The notes: generated by a model not told the origin, from the letters alone. A stretch of DNA of 64,000 bases from Planctomycetota bacterium (GCA_029259945.1 JAJDEF010000026.1:62001-126000), one strand, 5' to 3'; numbered from the stretch's first letter, positions 18,234-28,312 are shown. Numbers and translations are program-made.

Positions 18234-19195
18234 CGTTCATGCTGTTGCTCCTTCTTGTGGGTTTGCTGCTCAGTGCGCTATTTAGCGGCTCAGAAACGGG
18301 TTTCTATCGCGTGACTCGAGTTCGGCTGGCTGTCGAGGCCCTGGCCGGTGAACGGATGTCACAGGCCCTGCTCTGGTTGGCAAGCCGGCCGACGATCTTT
18401 GTAGCGACGACGCTCGTCGGCAACAATCTTGCCAACTACGTCACTTCGTTGGCGGTAGTTCTTGCTTCGCAACACTTTTTTTCTGACAGCAGTACGATGG
18501 CGGCGATCCTTGCACCGATTGCGATTTCACCTTTCGTTTTTGTATTTGGTGAATTGCTACCGAAGAATTTATTCTTTGACGCACCCAATCGGTTGCTCAA
18601 ACGATTTGCCCCACCGCTGCTACTCTGCACTTGCTTGTTTGCACCGATCACACTCGTCCTCTGGATATTTAGCCAGCTGCTGCAATTACTAACTCGAACG
18701 TCGCCACAAGAAGTGCGACTCACCTTGGCCCGACGCGAACTCGCCGAACTGCTTACCGAAGGGCACGAAGCCGGTATCCTTCAGCCGGCACAGCAATCGC
18801 TGGCACAAGCCTTATTGTTTGTGGCGGGACAACCTGTGCGAAATTTCGCTTCGTCGACGGGACGCGTCGTCCGAGCGACGACGACGATGAAAAAGAGTGA
18901 TGTGATGCGCATCGCCCAACGGCATGCACGTACATTATTGCCTGTAGAAGACACCCGCGATAAACGCAAATTGGTCGGCTACCTGCGAATGGTCGATCTG
19001 TATCTCGACGATTCGCCCGCGCTGCCCACCCCCAAACCGATGGTCGAGTTGCACGACAGCCAATCGTGCCTTTCCGCGCTCCGCATGCTGGGCCAAACCG
19101 AAGATGCCCTAGGTCACGTCATCGACGGATCGGGAAAAACCGTGGGCTTTGTCACCGGTCGCGAACTACGGATGGGTTTGCTTCGATCGCAATAG
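18230..19195 (+). CDS. CNNM-family transporter (second of a pair)
   Basis: 321 residues. A CNNM transmembrane domain (LFSGSETGFYRVTRVRL, TTLVGNNLANYVTSLAV, GELLPKNLFF) is followed by a shorter cytoplasmic part with a CBS-like segment (GHVIDGSGKTVGFVTGRELR). It lacks the CorC/HlyC tail seen in its neighbour. The ATGA overlap with the upstream CNNM gene implies the two are made together; pairing of a long and a short CNNM protein is a recurring arrangement. Confidence 0.92.
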   Translation: MTFMLLLLLVGLLLSALFSGSETGFYRVTRVRLAVEALAGERMSQALLWLASRPTIFVATTLVGNNLANYVTSLAVVLASQHFFSDSSTMAAILAPIAISPFVFVFGELLPKNLFFDAPNRLLKRFAPPLLLCTCLFAPITLVLWIFSQLLQLLTRTSPQEVRLTLARRELAELLTEGHEAGILQPAQQSLAQALLFVAGQPVRNFASSTGRVVRATTTMKKSDVMRIAQRHARTLLPVEDTRDKRKLVGYLRMVDLYLDDSPALPTPKPMVELHDSQSCLSALRMLGQTEDALGHVIDGSGKTVGFVTGRELRMGLLRSQ

Positions 19196-19205
19196 GATCG
19201 GTTGC

Positions 19206-19423
19206 CTCTCGCAAAGGCGCTAAGACGCAAAGAAAAAGAAATAGACGTAAAAATGTCTCGCAGAGCCGCAGAGACAGCAGAGTTGTTGAGTCAACCTTGC
19301 ACTACTCATCCAACAAACAGCCAGCATTTCGATCTTTGCTGCTCTCGCTAATTCCACACACGTTTCTCTGCCGTCTCTGCGTGGTTCCATTAATTTCTTT
19401 GCGCCTTCGCGCCTTTGCGAGAG
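19206..19423. repeat. 218-bp element with long nested terminal inverted repeats
   Basis: The ends are exact inverted copies (CTCTCGCAAAGGCGC and its complement). A second inner pair of CGCAGAG/CTCTGCG arms follows, and a unique centre contains CCAGCATTTCGAT. The same arms and a recognisably similar centre occur at 41517-41741. There is no ORF of its own. It resembles a non-autonomous MITE-like or REP-like element. Confidence 0.85.
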
Positions 19424-19450
19424 ACTCTTACACAGATTTCGGTCAGGCAT

Positions 19451-19690
19451 CTAGCTTTTGCTGTAGCCAAGCGACTTGAAGATAGCGAGCATCTCTTCGA
19501 AATTGATAAACCGACGACGATGCTGCAGTTTGTATTGATCGATCGTTCGGGCCAGTTCAGCAGCCTCGGGCGAAAGATGATCGTGGCTATTGGCAAATTG
19601 GCGTCGCTCACGCCCAGGTGAGTTACCAGGAGCCAAGGGTTGACGACGGTCGACAAATTGTTGGGTTTCTGGTGTGGAGGTGACAAGCAT
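19451..19690 (-). CDS. Small conserved-looking hydrophilic protein
   Basis: 79 residues. The long ORF opens at 19894, but ATG 19690 has AAGGA 9 nt upstream and starts the sequence that looks like real protein: a Pro/Arg-rich N-terminal part (GRERRQFANSHDHLS), then a helical C-terminal part (SPEAAELARTIDQYKLQHRR and FINFEEMLAIFKSLGY). I recall similar short proteins in planctomycetes but cannot name a function. No membrane segment or known domain. Confidence 0.7.
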   Translation of the reverse strand: MLVTSTPETQQFVDRRQPLAPGNSPGRERRQFANSHDHLSPEAAELARTIDQYKLQHRRRFINFEEMLAIFKSLGYSKS

Positions 19691-19939
19691 GAGAGATATT
19701 CCTTGGCAGGCTAGTAGGCTAGCGGCTAATGACATAAAAGACGCTGTTGAAGCATAGCTCAAAATTGCGCTGCCGGTGGTGTACTCGTCCTTATTAGGAA
19801 CAGCTGTAGGGGTTATGCCTTTTGCAAGGCAAGAACCTTTCGAGGTTCTCTTGAAAGCAAGGCAAGTAGCGTGCGTGAGCGAAGCGTAACGCACCTTTCG
19901 CGATCTGCGCCGGCCAGGATGACCGGGCTATGGAGTGCC

Positions 19940-20854
19940 TTAGCGGCGAATGATGTTGCCGTCAGAGCGGGTTGACTGCAGTTGGGCTAACAGCAACTGA
20001 CTGGCTTGATGGCCTGCGTTGAGGGCAAGAGCCTGTTTTACTGTTTTAGAAGCTCCGGCCGGATCGCCGGCCGATTGTTCGGCTCGTGCCAATTGGTAAA
20101 GCAGCTCGGCCTGAGGCTCACCCCGTTGACTGGCGGCCAACAGGCTGTTGACCGCGTCCTCATGACGCTGCAGGGCACCGTAGGCTAAGCCTTCGAGCCA
20201 AAGAACTCGCTGTGGCTCTTCGCCACAGTCGCAAACATCAAGAAGATGATGCAGTGTCATCAGGCTGCGCTGGGGACGACCCAATTCGTATTGAACCTCG
20301 GCGATTTCGTACAACACTTCGGTCATGTTTGGCGAATAGCGCAAGGCTTGCTGCAGGTCTGCTAAAGCGCGGGCGGGTTCCTCTTGTTTGTGATAGACGC
20401 GTCCACGCAGTGCCCAAGCACCGGCCAATTCTGCATCAAGGGCAATGGCTTGCTCGGCCCGTTGCGCAGCGCTGTCGACGGCGCCAATCTCCAAAAGCAT
20501 CTCCCCCGAACGGACGACCGTCGGCGCATGCCGTGGATCGATATGCACTGCCGCTTCGAGATGCACGACCGCCTCGCGCTGATTGCCTTGCTTCCAAAGC
20601 ACTTCGGCCAAATGGCGTCGGGCATCGATATCGGTCGGGCTAGTTTCGACGGCCTTGATCAACAGTGTGCGGGCCAGATCGATTTCGCCTAGTTCCATGG
20701 CCGCCACACCGTCACGCGATAGTTGACGGCTGGTGGTGATTGACTCGGGCACGATTTTGGGTTTGCGCACGATTGCACAGCCGCCGACGCAAACGCCAAG
20801 CAACACGTAGCTAACCAGCACCATCCAAAGCGTGTGCCGAGAACCGTTGACCAT
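19940..20854 (-). CDS. TPR-repeat lipoprotein
   Basis: 304 residues from ATG 20854; an upstream ATG at 20929 would put odd sequence before the signal. The N-terminus has a hydrophobic stretch ending VGGC, a plausible lipobox with Cys26 as the lipidated residue. Tetratricopeptide repeats fill the rest (DIDARRHLAEVLWKQGNQRE, AWALRGRVYHKQEEPARAL, LLYQLARAEQSAGDPAGA). It is likely a periplasmic scaffold anchored to a membrane. Confidence 0.83.
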   Translation of the reverse strand: MVNGSRHTLWMVLVSYVLLGVCVGGCAIVRKPKIVPESITTSRQLSRDGVAAMELGEIDLARTLLIKAVETSPTDIDARRHLAEVLWKQGNQREAVVHLEAAVHIDPRHAPTVVRSGEMLLEIGAVDSAAQRAEQAIALDAELAGAWALRGRVYHKQEEPARALADLQQALRYSPNMTEVLYEIAEVQYELGRPQRSLMTLHHLLDVCDCGEEPQRVLWLEGLAYGALQRHEDAVNSLLAASQRGEPQAELLYQLARAEQSAGDPAGASKTVKQALALNAGHQASQLLLAQLQSTRSDGNIIRR

Positions 20855-21018
20855 GTCATTGATTTCGTTAGAGAAGAAATAGATTGCCGCGAAATAGTAG
20901 CAGGGCAGGGCAGGGGCTGGCAACGTCATTGGGCAGAAGAGCCAATTGTGTTCGGCTGCTAATTTGCTACTCTAGGGACTGCTAGCACGCTATCTACGAC
21001 CCGCCGAGAGAAACCACC

Positions 21019-21447
21019 ATGCCTGCCGTTTTCGAGCAATTAGGCGTTCGCTTCGAATACCCCGACAATTGGGCCATTGATCGGCTTGAAGAAGGGCAGG
21101 GGGACGAGCAGGTCGTGGTGACGAGCCCCAATACGGCCTTCTGGCACCTCAGCCGCCATCCGGCGGACAGCGAAATCGAGCCGTTGTTTGACGAGGCCCT
21201 GGCGGCCCTGCGAACCGAGTACCAGGATATGGAAGTCGTGCCCGCCAACGAAGAGTTGGAAGGACATGCACTCTGCGGCTTCGATGTGCAATTTATCTGC
21301 CTCGACCTGACTAACACCTGTCGGCTACGCGCATTCAAAACGCCAGAAGCTACCTACCTGTTGCTCTGTCAGGCAGAGGACCGAGAATTTGCACAGGTGA
21401 ATTTAGTTTTCAGCGCCATGCTGGCAAGCGTGCTGCGGAATCTTTAG
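21019..21447 (+). CDS. Conserved hypothetical protein
   Basis: 142 residues, soluble, mixed alpha/beta. It opens with FEQLGVRFEYPDNWAIDRLE, a style seen in PsbP/DUF1795-like folds, but I cannot assign it firmly. It is the first of three closely spaced co-directional genes (6 bp to the next), ending with isocitrate dehydrogenase. Confidence 0.75.
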   Translation: MPAVFEQLGVRFEYPDNWAIDRLEEGQGDEQVVVTSPNTAFWHLSRHPADSEIEPLFDEALAALRTEYQDMEVVPANEELEGHALCGFDVQFICLDLTNTCRLRAFKTPEATYLLLCQAEDREFAQVNLVFSAMLASVLRNL

Positions 21448-21453
21448 AAAACC

Positions 21454-21903
21454 ATGACGCACACCGACAAAGAATCTGCAGCCACCGAGGCTGCGCTGCA
21501 GCAACAAAATTTACTGGAATCGAGCCTGCCGGCTGCGTTCACGGCTTACGATACGGCCAAAGAGCAAGGCATGTCTGCCCCGGTCGTTTTTCTGCTTGAT
21601 TGCGAAGATGAAATTGGGGGCGAGATTGCTTGCGGCTGGCTAGGAAATCAAGCGGTAAGCGATGCGATCGAACAACGTCAACTGGAAGCGGCCCATGCAG
21701 AGGCGGACGAAGAAGTCACAGTTTTTGCCTACGCATTTCCATTGAAGCAGTGCTGCGAAGAAGTGCCGAAGCTCTTTCCGTATCTTGCAACCGTCTTTGC
21801 AAGCGAGCTGCCTGAGGACGGGTTTTTAGTCATTGTGGTAACCGCTGGGGGGGCTTCGGCGTTGACCGTGCCCTTCGAGTGCCGCGAACCGGGCAACAAG
21901 TAA
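21454..21903 (+). CDS. Hypothetical acidic protein
   Basis: 149 residues, acidic, no signal peptide or membrane segment. The central part (MSAPVVFLLDCEDEIGGEIA) looks like a strand plus loop of a compact domain; a Cys-Cys pair occurs at KQCCEEVP. Not recognised. It sits 6 bp after one hypothetical gene and 31 bp before isocitrate dehydrogenase, so is probably in one transcript. Confidence 0.72.
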   Translation: MTHTDKESAATEAALQQQNLLESSLPAAFTAYDTAKEQGMSAPVVFLLDCEDEIGGEIACGWLGNQAVSDAIEQRQLEAAHAEADEEVTVFAYAFPLKQCCEEVPKLFPYLATVFASELPEDGFLVIVVTAGGASALTVPFECREPGNK

Positions 21904-21934
21904 TCAACCAATACAACAGAAGGATAAGTCGACG

Positions 21935-22936
21935 ATGAGCTATTCCATTACATTGATCCCCGGCGATGGGATTGGGCCTGAGGTTGCCGAAGCGGCCCGA
22001 CAGGTTGTCGACGCAAGCGGAGTAAAAGTGGAATGGCGCGAAGCCGCAGCCGGCCAGTCGGCCTTCGAGTCGTGCGGAGATCCGCTGCCCGAAGCGACGC
22101 TCGAAGCAGTGAGGTCAACCGACGCGACGCTCAAGGGCCCCACGGCCACTTCCAAAGGAATCGGCTTCCGAAGCGTGAACGTCGCGCTCCGTCAGAAGCT
22201 CGAGTTGTTTGCCAATTTTCGCCCCGCACGTTCGATGCCTGGCCTGAAAACACGTTTTGACGATGTCGATCTCATCGTCATTCGAGAAAACACCGAAGGA
22301 CTCTACAGCGGTCTAGAGCATATCGTGGTGCCAGGAGTCGTCGAGAGTCTACGGGTGATTACTTCCCGCGCATCGCGGCGCATCGCAAAGTTCGCTTTCG
22401 AAACGGCAAGGCGCCAAGGCCGCTCTCGCGTGACCTGCGTTCACAAGGCCAACATCCTAAAACTCAGTGACGGGCTTTTTCTCGATTGCTTTCACGAGAT
22501 CGCCGCTGATTTCCCTGACATCGAACATGACGACTGCATTGTCGACGCCACTGCGATGCGACTCGTCAGCGATCCGCACGCCTTTGACGTCCTGGTCATG
22601 GAAAATCTGTTCGGCGATATCCTTTCAGACCTCACCAGTGGCTTGGTCGGCGGGTTGGGAGTGACCCCCAGCGCCAACGTCGGCGAGGGGATGGCCATCT
22701 TTGAAGCGGTGCATGGCACGGCCCCCGACATCGCCGGTAAAGGACTCGCCAACCCAACGGCTCTTATTCTTAGCAGTGCGCTGATGCTCAAGTACCTTGG
22801 CGAAAAAGAGGCCGCCAACCGCATCGAACAAGCGGTCTACACCGTTGTCGGCGCAGGCCAAGTTCGAACAGGCGACCTAGGCGGCACATCCACCACCGAC
22901 CAATACACAGCAGCAGTCATCGCAGCTTTGGGATAG
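21935..22936 (+). CDS. icd: NAD-type isocitrate dehydrogenase (isocitrate/isopropylmalate dehydrogenase family)
   Basis: 333 residues, close to the length of NAD-dependent isocitrate dehydrogenases and shorter than the NADP enzyme of E. coli. Seen: the N-terminal LIPGDGIGPEV, the substrate loop VIRENTEGLYSG, the metal-binding LFGDILSDL, and the cofactor region EAVHGTAPDIAGKG. It should oxidise isocitrate to 2-oxoglutarate. The RENTEGLYSG text favours isocitrate over isopropylmalate. AGAAGGA lies upstream of the ATG. gltX converges from the other strand with only 6 bp between stops. Confidence 0.93.
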   Translation: MSYSITLIPGDGIGPEVAEAARQVVDASGVKVEWREAAAGQSAFESCGDPLPEATLEAVRSTDATLKGPTATSKGIGFRSVNVALRQKLELFANFRPARSMPGLKTRFDDVDLIVIRENTEGLYSGLEHIVVPGVVESLRVITSRASRRIAKFAFETARRQGRSRVTCVHKANILKLSDGLFLDCFHEIAADFPDIEHDDCIVDATAMRLVSDPHAFDVLVMENLFGDILSDLTSGLVGGLGVTPSANVGEGMAIFEAVHGTAPDIAGKGLANPTALILSSALMLKYLGEKEAANRIEQAVYTVVGAGQVRTGDLGGTSTTDQYTAAVIAALG

Positions 22937-22942
22937 CCTTGG

Positions 22943-24502
22943 CTATTGGGCTAACGCCCGTTCGATGCGTGCTAAGCAACGTTCGCGCCCTAAAATTGCC
23001 ATTGTCTCGAAGAGGCCGAAACCGACCGCCTTGCCGGTGACGGCGACGCGTACTGCGTGGACGATTTGGCCGATTTTGATTTCTTTTTCTTCGACGAACG
23101 TTTTTAGTGTGGCCTCTAGCGATTCGCCCTCGAACTGCTCGACGGCGGCTAGCTTCTCTCGAAACTCGGTTAACAAGCGGACGGCGTCGTCGGGCTTGCG
23201 GATGCGTTTGTTCAGCGCCTTTTCGTCGTACTCGAGTTGGTCGTCGGCGGTATAGAAATCGAGGTAGTCGAGAATGTCGCCGGCTATTTTGATGCGATCG
23301 CCGGCCGCTTCGACAATTTTGGTTAAGTAGGGTGCCGTGTCGCAGGGCGGCGGGTCGGCAATGGCGCCGGCCTGTTGTAAAAACGGCAAGACGCGGGCGA
23401 CCTTTTGCTTGATCGGCAATTTCTGCATCGCCCGATCTTGAAACGCAAAGAGCTTTTGCGGATCGAAACTTGCTGGTGCTTTGTTGACACGGTCTAGCGA
23501 AAACTGGGCCAGCATTTCTTCCCGCGAAAACTCTTCGGTGTGGTCGTCGAGCGACCAACCCAACAGCAGCAGATAGTTGAGCAGTGCGTCGGGCAAGAAG
23601 CCAATTTGCTCGTAAAAATCGACGATGACCGGATTAAACACCTCGGCGTCGATTTCGAGATTCAGCCGCTCGGCAATCGACTCGCCATGCTGCTTGAGCT
23701 GCGCGAAGTCGCGGTTCTTGAGATACTTTTCTAACTTGCGTTTGCTCAGCTTATTTTTGCTGCCGGGCTCGGCCACGTAGGGGAGGTGGGCGAACTCTGG
23801 CAACGGGTAGCCGAGGGCATTCGCAATAAAAATCTGCCGCGGGGTATTCGACAAATGCTCTTCGGCACGAATAACGTGCGAAATTTGCATGTCCTGGTCG
23901 TCGACCACGGTCGCCAAATGGTACAAGCACGAACCATCGGCCCGCTGAACCACGTGGTCTTGCTCGCGAGCCCATTGAAAACGCACCTCGCCGCGAATGA
24001 GGTCGTGATGAACCAGTTCGCCTTCTCGCGGCATCTTGAGTCGAACCACGCATTGCCGACCTTCGGCTTCGAACTTTGCGATGTCGGCATCATTCTCTGC
24101 CATCCAGCGCCGGCTGTAAGTAAATTGTTCGCTCGCTTGCTGGGCTTGTTCGCGTTCGGCTTGAATTTCCTCGGTCGATGCAAAATCGCGGTAGGCTGCG
24201 CCAGCGGCGAGCAAGGCCTCGGCTGCCGCCTGATATTTGTCGGCACGTTGCGACTGGTAGTAGGGTGCGCGTGGGCCCCCGACTTCAGGCCCTTCGTCCC
24301 AGTCTAAGCCCAGCCATCGAAAGCCGTGCAAGATTGGTGCCAGTGCCGCTTCGACATTTCGCTGCTGGTCGGTATCGTCCACCCGTAGGATGAATTGGCC
24401 ACCTTGTCCCTTTGCAAACAGCCAGTTAAACAGCGCCGTGCGGACGCCGCCGATGTGGAGATAGCCGGTGGGACTAGGAGCGAAACGGGTGCGGACGGTC
24501 AT
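22943..24502 (-). CDS. gltX: Glutamyl-tRNA synthetase
   Basis: 519 residues, class I synthetase. The HIGH signature appears as [14 protein letters not shown], with FAPSPTG just before it; the KMSKS-type loop is [11 protein letters not shown]; the Glu-binding region has [10 protein letters not shown]. It charges tRNA-Glu (possibly also tRNA-Gln if an amidotransferase is present). Length is normal. It lies 72 bp downstream of a membrane-protein gene on the same strand. Confidence 0.96.
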   Translation of the reverse strand: MTVRTRFAPSPTGYLHIGGVRTALFNWLFAKGQGGQFILRVDDTDQQRNVEAALAPILHGFRWLGLDWDEGPEVGGPRAPYYQSQRADKYQAAAEALLAAGAAYRDFASTEEIQAEREQAQQASEQFTYSRRWMAENDADIAKFEAEGRQCVVRLKMPREGELVHHDLIRGEVRFQWAREQDHVVQRADGSCLYHLATVVDDQDMQISHVIRAEEHLSNTPRQIFIANALGYPLPEFAHLPYVAEPGSKNKLSKRKLEKYLKNRDFAQLKQHGESIAERLNLEIDAEVFNPVIVDFYEQIGFLPDALLNYLLLLGWSLDDHTEEFSREEMLAQFSLDRVNKAPASFDPQKLFAFQDRAMQKLPIKQKVARVLPFLQQAGAIADPPPCDTAPYLTKIVEAAGDRIKIAGDILDYLDFYTADDQLEYDEKALNKRIRKPDDAVRLLTEFREKLAAVEQFEGESLEATLKTFVEEKEIKIGQIVHAVRVAVTGKAVGFGLFETMAILGRERCLARIERALAQ

Positions 24503-24574
24503 GGGCGGCAGACAGGTAAGCGGAAAAAGGTGGGTAGTCGAGTACTATCCAACATCTAGGGTCTGCTGTCCACT

Positions 24575-25603
24575 CTACGCGGCTCGATTGCGGTTCTGTT
24601 GCTTCCGCAACCGTTTCCGTTCAGATTTACTGAGCCGTCGCTCGGTCGCCTCGGGCTCGGTGCCATCGATCCAGGCGTCGTCGCTGTCCGCCGAAATCGT
24701 GCTGAGAGGCTTTTCGACTTCGGCAATCGTTTGGGTTTCAACCGTTTTCGTTTCGGCAGGCTGAGGCAATTGGGCGGAGGCTGCGTGTTCGATCAAACCT
24801 TGAACGTCGAGCACCACGTACCGAGCAAACAGCAGGGAGCCCACAAGCAAAAACGTGTTGCCGGCCAGAGGCAGAACTCGACCGAGTGTATCGGGCCATG
24901 CAGCGGCCCAAGTCGGAGTAAAACCGGCTACGCAAATCGCAGTCAGCGCAAAGCATCCAATCGCTAGTACATAGGCAGTCAGAGCGACTCGGCATTCTGC
25001 CGCGTCGGAAGCCAATTTCACCATCAACCAACCGCCCAGCAGTATCGCCGGCACAAGCCACCAGCCTGGGCTACCGGGCAATACGTTCCAACCAGTGACA
25101 TGCCCTAAAATACGTCCAACGACGGTGTGGATACCAGTGATCGTCGCAAAGCCAAGTCCGACAGCCACCCAACTGGCAGTTCGCCAAACTCGATAGCGTC
25201 CTCGGTAGTCGTCGACCCGATGTCGGCGCAATGAAAATAGGAGCCGTGAGTAACCGGCGAATAGCAGCAACATAGTCACCGAGGTCCAAGCCACTGTCCG
25301 ATTGGCCAACGTGTTTGTGATTTCAGCGGCCGACACGACGGGCACCATTTCGCTCCAAGGCTGCGCATATCGGGCCGCTACTTCGGCCAATCCGCCGATT
25401 CCGATTGCCAGCATTGCGAGCATGGCAACCACCCGGTATCGCCTGGGCACGAGATCCGTCACCTGGGGGTGGTTTTCGATATTCGCGCCGGCCCCATAGC
25501 GAGGCGTATCGCCTGGTATCAACACCATGGAGTCGCTGGGCAGACTCCCGGCAGTGAGAACTTCTTCGTTGAAGACGCGTCGTCTTCGTTCGTTCCGAGC
25601 CAT
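24575..25603 (-). CDS. Membrane protein of unknown function with basic C-terminus
   Basis: 342 residues from ATG 25603 (MARNERRRRVF); the ORF extends upstream to 25852 but that part lacks protein character. About six hydrophobic helices lie in the middle (VVAMLAMLAIGIGGLAEV, VTMLLLFAGYSRLLFSL, ALTAYVLAIGCFALTAI). The C-terminus ends in a highly basic stretch (RRLSKSERKRLRKQQNRNR). Family not recognised. It lies just upstream of gltX on the same strand. Confidence 0.75.
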   Translation of the reverse strand: MARNERRRRVFNEEVLTAGSLPSDSMVLIPGDTPRYGAGANIENHPQVTDLVPRRYRVVAMLAMLAIGIGGLAEVAARYAQPWSEMVPVVSAAEITNTLANRTVAWTSVTMLLLFAGYSRLLFSLRRHRVDDYRGRYRVWRTASWVAVGLGFATITGIHTVVGRILGHVTGWNVLPGSPGWWLVPAILLGGWLMVKLASDAAECRVALTAYVLAIGCFALTAICVAGFTPTWAAAWPDTLGRVLPLAGNTFLLVGSLLFARYVVLDVQGLIEHAASAQLPQPAETKTVETQTIAEVEKPLSTISADSDDAWIDGTEPEATERRLSKSERKRLRKQQNRNRAA

Positions 25604-25967
25604 ATTTTTGTGCCTAGGTTCCTGTCGTTGCCTGATCGGTCTGGTGAGGGAGCACCGCCGGAAAGCTGTGTCACAGCTAGCGTACATTCCCCGCATAATC
25701 GTCATCGGCATTTCGATCAGTCCTGTCCCTACCAACCAATCGAGGCAACGGTTGTTCGAACTAGGCAAACTTTGTCGATTCTGTGCTATCTGTAGTGATC
25801 TTACGAACGCCGATGACGCGATTTTCGAACTGGGGCCGGAATATGCCGTCATCTCCCCCGTAACTTCCCCTGTGACCTACGATTCTAAAGGGGATTGTCC
25901 AGTACTCGCGTTGCGTTGCGAATCCACCTCTCCATAGATTGCCTACCTCGATTTCAGCCGTGGCTCG
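25604..25967. other. Divergent intergenic region
   Basis: About 360 bp between divergently transcribed genes; no gene or clear repeat is visible. It should contain both promoters. Confidence 0.4.
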
Positions 25968-28265
25968 ATGACCGACTCTACGCCAAATACCAGCACCGCT
26001 TCACCTCTCTCTGCCAACCAGCAGTTGCCCGCAGCCGCGCTGCCCAAGTCTGCTCGACAGGTGGATACCGAGCATCGGGTCGAAGAGATTAGTCGATTGC
26101 TCAGCTCGCTTGAAGAGGCCACAACCGAGGGCGGACTGGCTGCCCGATCTCTTGCTAAATCGCACTCAACGAATACGACGTTCGAAAATCGATTGGTTCA
26201 AGTACGCCTTAGAATGGCTGGTAGCTTATTTACTGCGTTACAGCACAAACATCTTCCTTCGGCATCGCATAGTTTACGAGTGGCACTTGGCTGTAGCTCT
26301 TGGGCGCTGTTTGCAGACCTGGATGATGAGACACGAGACACCGTCGAGCTCGCTGCACTGATGCACGACCTCGGCAAGATCGGCATCCCAGATCATCTCC
26401 TAGCCAAACCTGATGATTTGATACCCGATGAATCATCGCTCATCCATCAGCACCGAGAAATAGGTTTACAGATCCTGTCGCATTGTTGCAGCTCAGAACG
26501 TGTACTGTCGGCCATTCGATATACGGGAACACGCTACGACAGCTTAAGCACCAACCTACCTGCCAAATGCGTAGAGATTCCACTCGAAGCTCGCATGATC
26601 ACGATTGTCGATGCTTTTGATTCGATGACCACCGACCAGGTCGATCGGCCTGCGTATTCTCGCGAACGAGCCTTGAACGAACTATTCGAACATGCCGACA
26701 CCTTATTCGACAAAGAGCTAGTGAAGCAATTCGCCGAAATGTTAACCCATCGGTACGATGTGCTCTCGAATCGCGTCGCCAGCCGCTGGCTTTGCGATCT
26801 TACGAATCAGCAGTTTCCACTACCCTGGGAAGCACCAACCAAGGAAGCGGCTCTTGAAGAAAGCAAGGCCGACACGTCACTGAATTCACAGTCGCTTTTC
26901 GAGCAAAAGCTTATTGATGCAATGCATGACGGGGTGATATTCCTCGACCATCAAGGCCTGATTACGCGGTGGAGTAAAAGTACGGAGCGTCTCACCGGCA
27001 TCAGTAGCAGTGATGCAATCGGCCAGACCTTTCTGCCAAGCCTACTCGACATGTGTGATCAGACGGGGAAAACGATACCAGACGATGCTTGCCCTGCTGC
27101 GAAAGCACTCACCACAAACACGCCATTGCGAAATCGATTGCTCATTCCGGGCCGTCTCGGTAAACAAGTAGCCATCGATTTGCATACCATTCCCGTCCAT
27201 GCTGCGGATGGTTTGATCAAGGGGGCAACCGTTTTGCTCCGCGACGCTGAACCTGAAGTCACACTCGAAGAAAAGTGTGAGGCATTGCATGCAGAAGTCA
27301 CGAAAGACCCCATGACCAAGGTGGCTAATCGTGGCGAATTCGACCGCATGCAAGCCTTGTTCATCGAGGCCCATCAAGAAGCATCACAACCATTCAGTTT
27401 GATCATGGTCGACATCGACCACTTCAAAAACATTAACGACACCTACGGCCATCAGGCCGGGGACGAAGCCATTATCACGATGGCGAATTTACTCTCGACC
27501 ATGTGTCGCACAGGGGACCTTGTAGCTCGGTATGGCGGCGAGGAATTCGCCGTCTTGTGTGCCGATTGCAACTGCGCAGACGCCGCTCGGCGCGCCGATC
27601 AAATTCGCAAACAACTAGCCGAGACACAACATGCTTGTTTAGGAAACAAAAGCATCACGGCAAGCTTCGGGGTGACTGAATTGCAATCGGGAGATACTCC
27701 CGCATCGATGCTCCGTCGTTCAGACCAGGCGCTGCTGATGGCAAAAGAGCAAGGGCGTAATCAAGTCGTTCAACTGGGGAACGGTATGAAAAAACCAGAA
27801 ACAAAAAAACATTGGTGGCAATTTGAAAATCGCTTTTCCGACCCACTAGTCGAGAACACTTTGGCCTCGGATGTACCAGTCAACGTTGCGATCGAAAAAC
27901 TACGCGGTTTTGTCTCTGACCACAAAGCAAAAATCGTTTCGACCAATGATAATTTGGTCGTGCTAGAAATGTCGAGCGAGTCAGTTTCTTACGACCGCCG
28001 GAAGAAAGATCGACATATCATCTTTCGTATCGAAATGGAATTTCAAGAAGACCGAGTCGAGCGATCGAATAACCTAGGCTTTGCAGCGGGCGTCTACGCT
28101 CAAACTCGCATTGAGCTAAAAATTCGACCCAGACGGGCACGATGGGGTCGCAAGGCCGATCAGACCGAGCGCGCTCGACTGATTCAACAAAACATCAAAG
28201 CCTATTTGATGGCCAAGGACAGCGATGACTTAGAAAAGGAAACTGCCTCAGAGGCCACTTATTAG
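25968..28265 (+). CDS. HD-GYP / PAS / GGDEF signalling protein
   Basis: 765 residues. An HD-type domain spans about residues 85-255 with HDLGKIGIPD (HD at 133-134), but the downstream HHExxDGxGYP signature of active HD-GYP phosphodiesterases is replaced by IRYTGTRYDS. A PAS domain spans about 312-428. A GGDEF domain (about 447-605) has an intact GGEEF at 523-527 and an RxxD I-site (RTGD) five residues before it, so it looks like a product-inhibited diguanylate cyclase. The C-terminal 140 residues include RRKKDRH and form an unrecognised domain. No membrane segment, so cytoplasmic. Net c-di-GMP synthesis is inferred. Confidence 0.93.
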   Translation: MTDSTPNTSTASPLSANQQLPAAALPKSARQVDTEHRVEEISRLLSSLEEATTEGGLAARSLAKSHSTNTTFENRLVQVRLRMAGSLFTALQHKHLPSASHSLRVALGCSSWALFADLDDETRDTVELAALMHDLGKIGIPDHLLAKPDDLIPDESSLIHQHREIGLQILSHCCSSERVLSAIRYTGTRYDSLSTNLPAKCVEIPLEARMITIVDAFDSMTTDQVDRPAYSRERALNELFEHADTLFDKELVKQFAEMLTHRYDVLSNRVASRWLCDLTNQQFPLPWEAPTKEAALEESKADTSLNSQSLFEQKLIDAMHDGVIFLDHQGLITRWSKSTERLTGISSSDAIGQTFLPSLLDMCDQTGKTIPDDACPAAKALTTNTPLRNRLLIPGRLGKQVAIDLHTIPVHAADGLIKGATVLLRDAEPEVTLEEKCEALHAEVTKDPMTKVANRGEFDRMQALFIEAHQEASQPFSLIMVDIDHFKNINDTYGHQAGDEAIITMANLLSTMCRTGDLVARYGGEEFAVLCADCNCADAARRADQIRKQLAETQHACLGNKSITASFGVTELQSGDTPASMLRRSDQALLMAKEQGRNQVVQLGNGMKKPETKKHWWQFENRFSDPLVENTLASDVPVNVAIEKLRGFVSDHKAKIVSTNDNLVVLEMSSESVSYDRRKKDRHIIFRIEMEFQEDRVERSNNLGFAAGVYAQTRIELKIRPRRARWGRKADQTERARLIQQNIKAYLMAKDSDDLEKETASEATY

Positions 28266-28312
28266 ATTCTAGCTAAGGTTAAGTAATCCACGTAGATAAG
28301 GGTGTGAAATCA

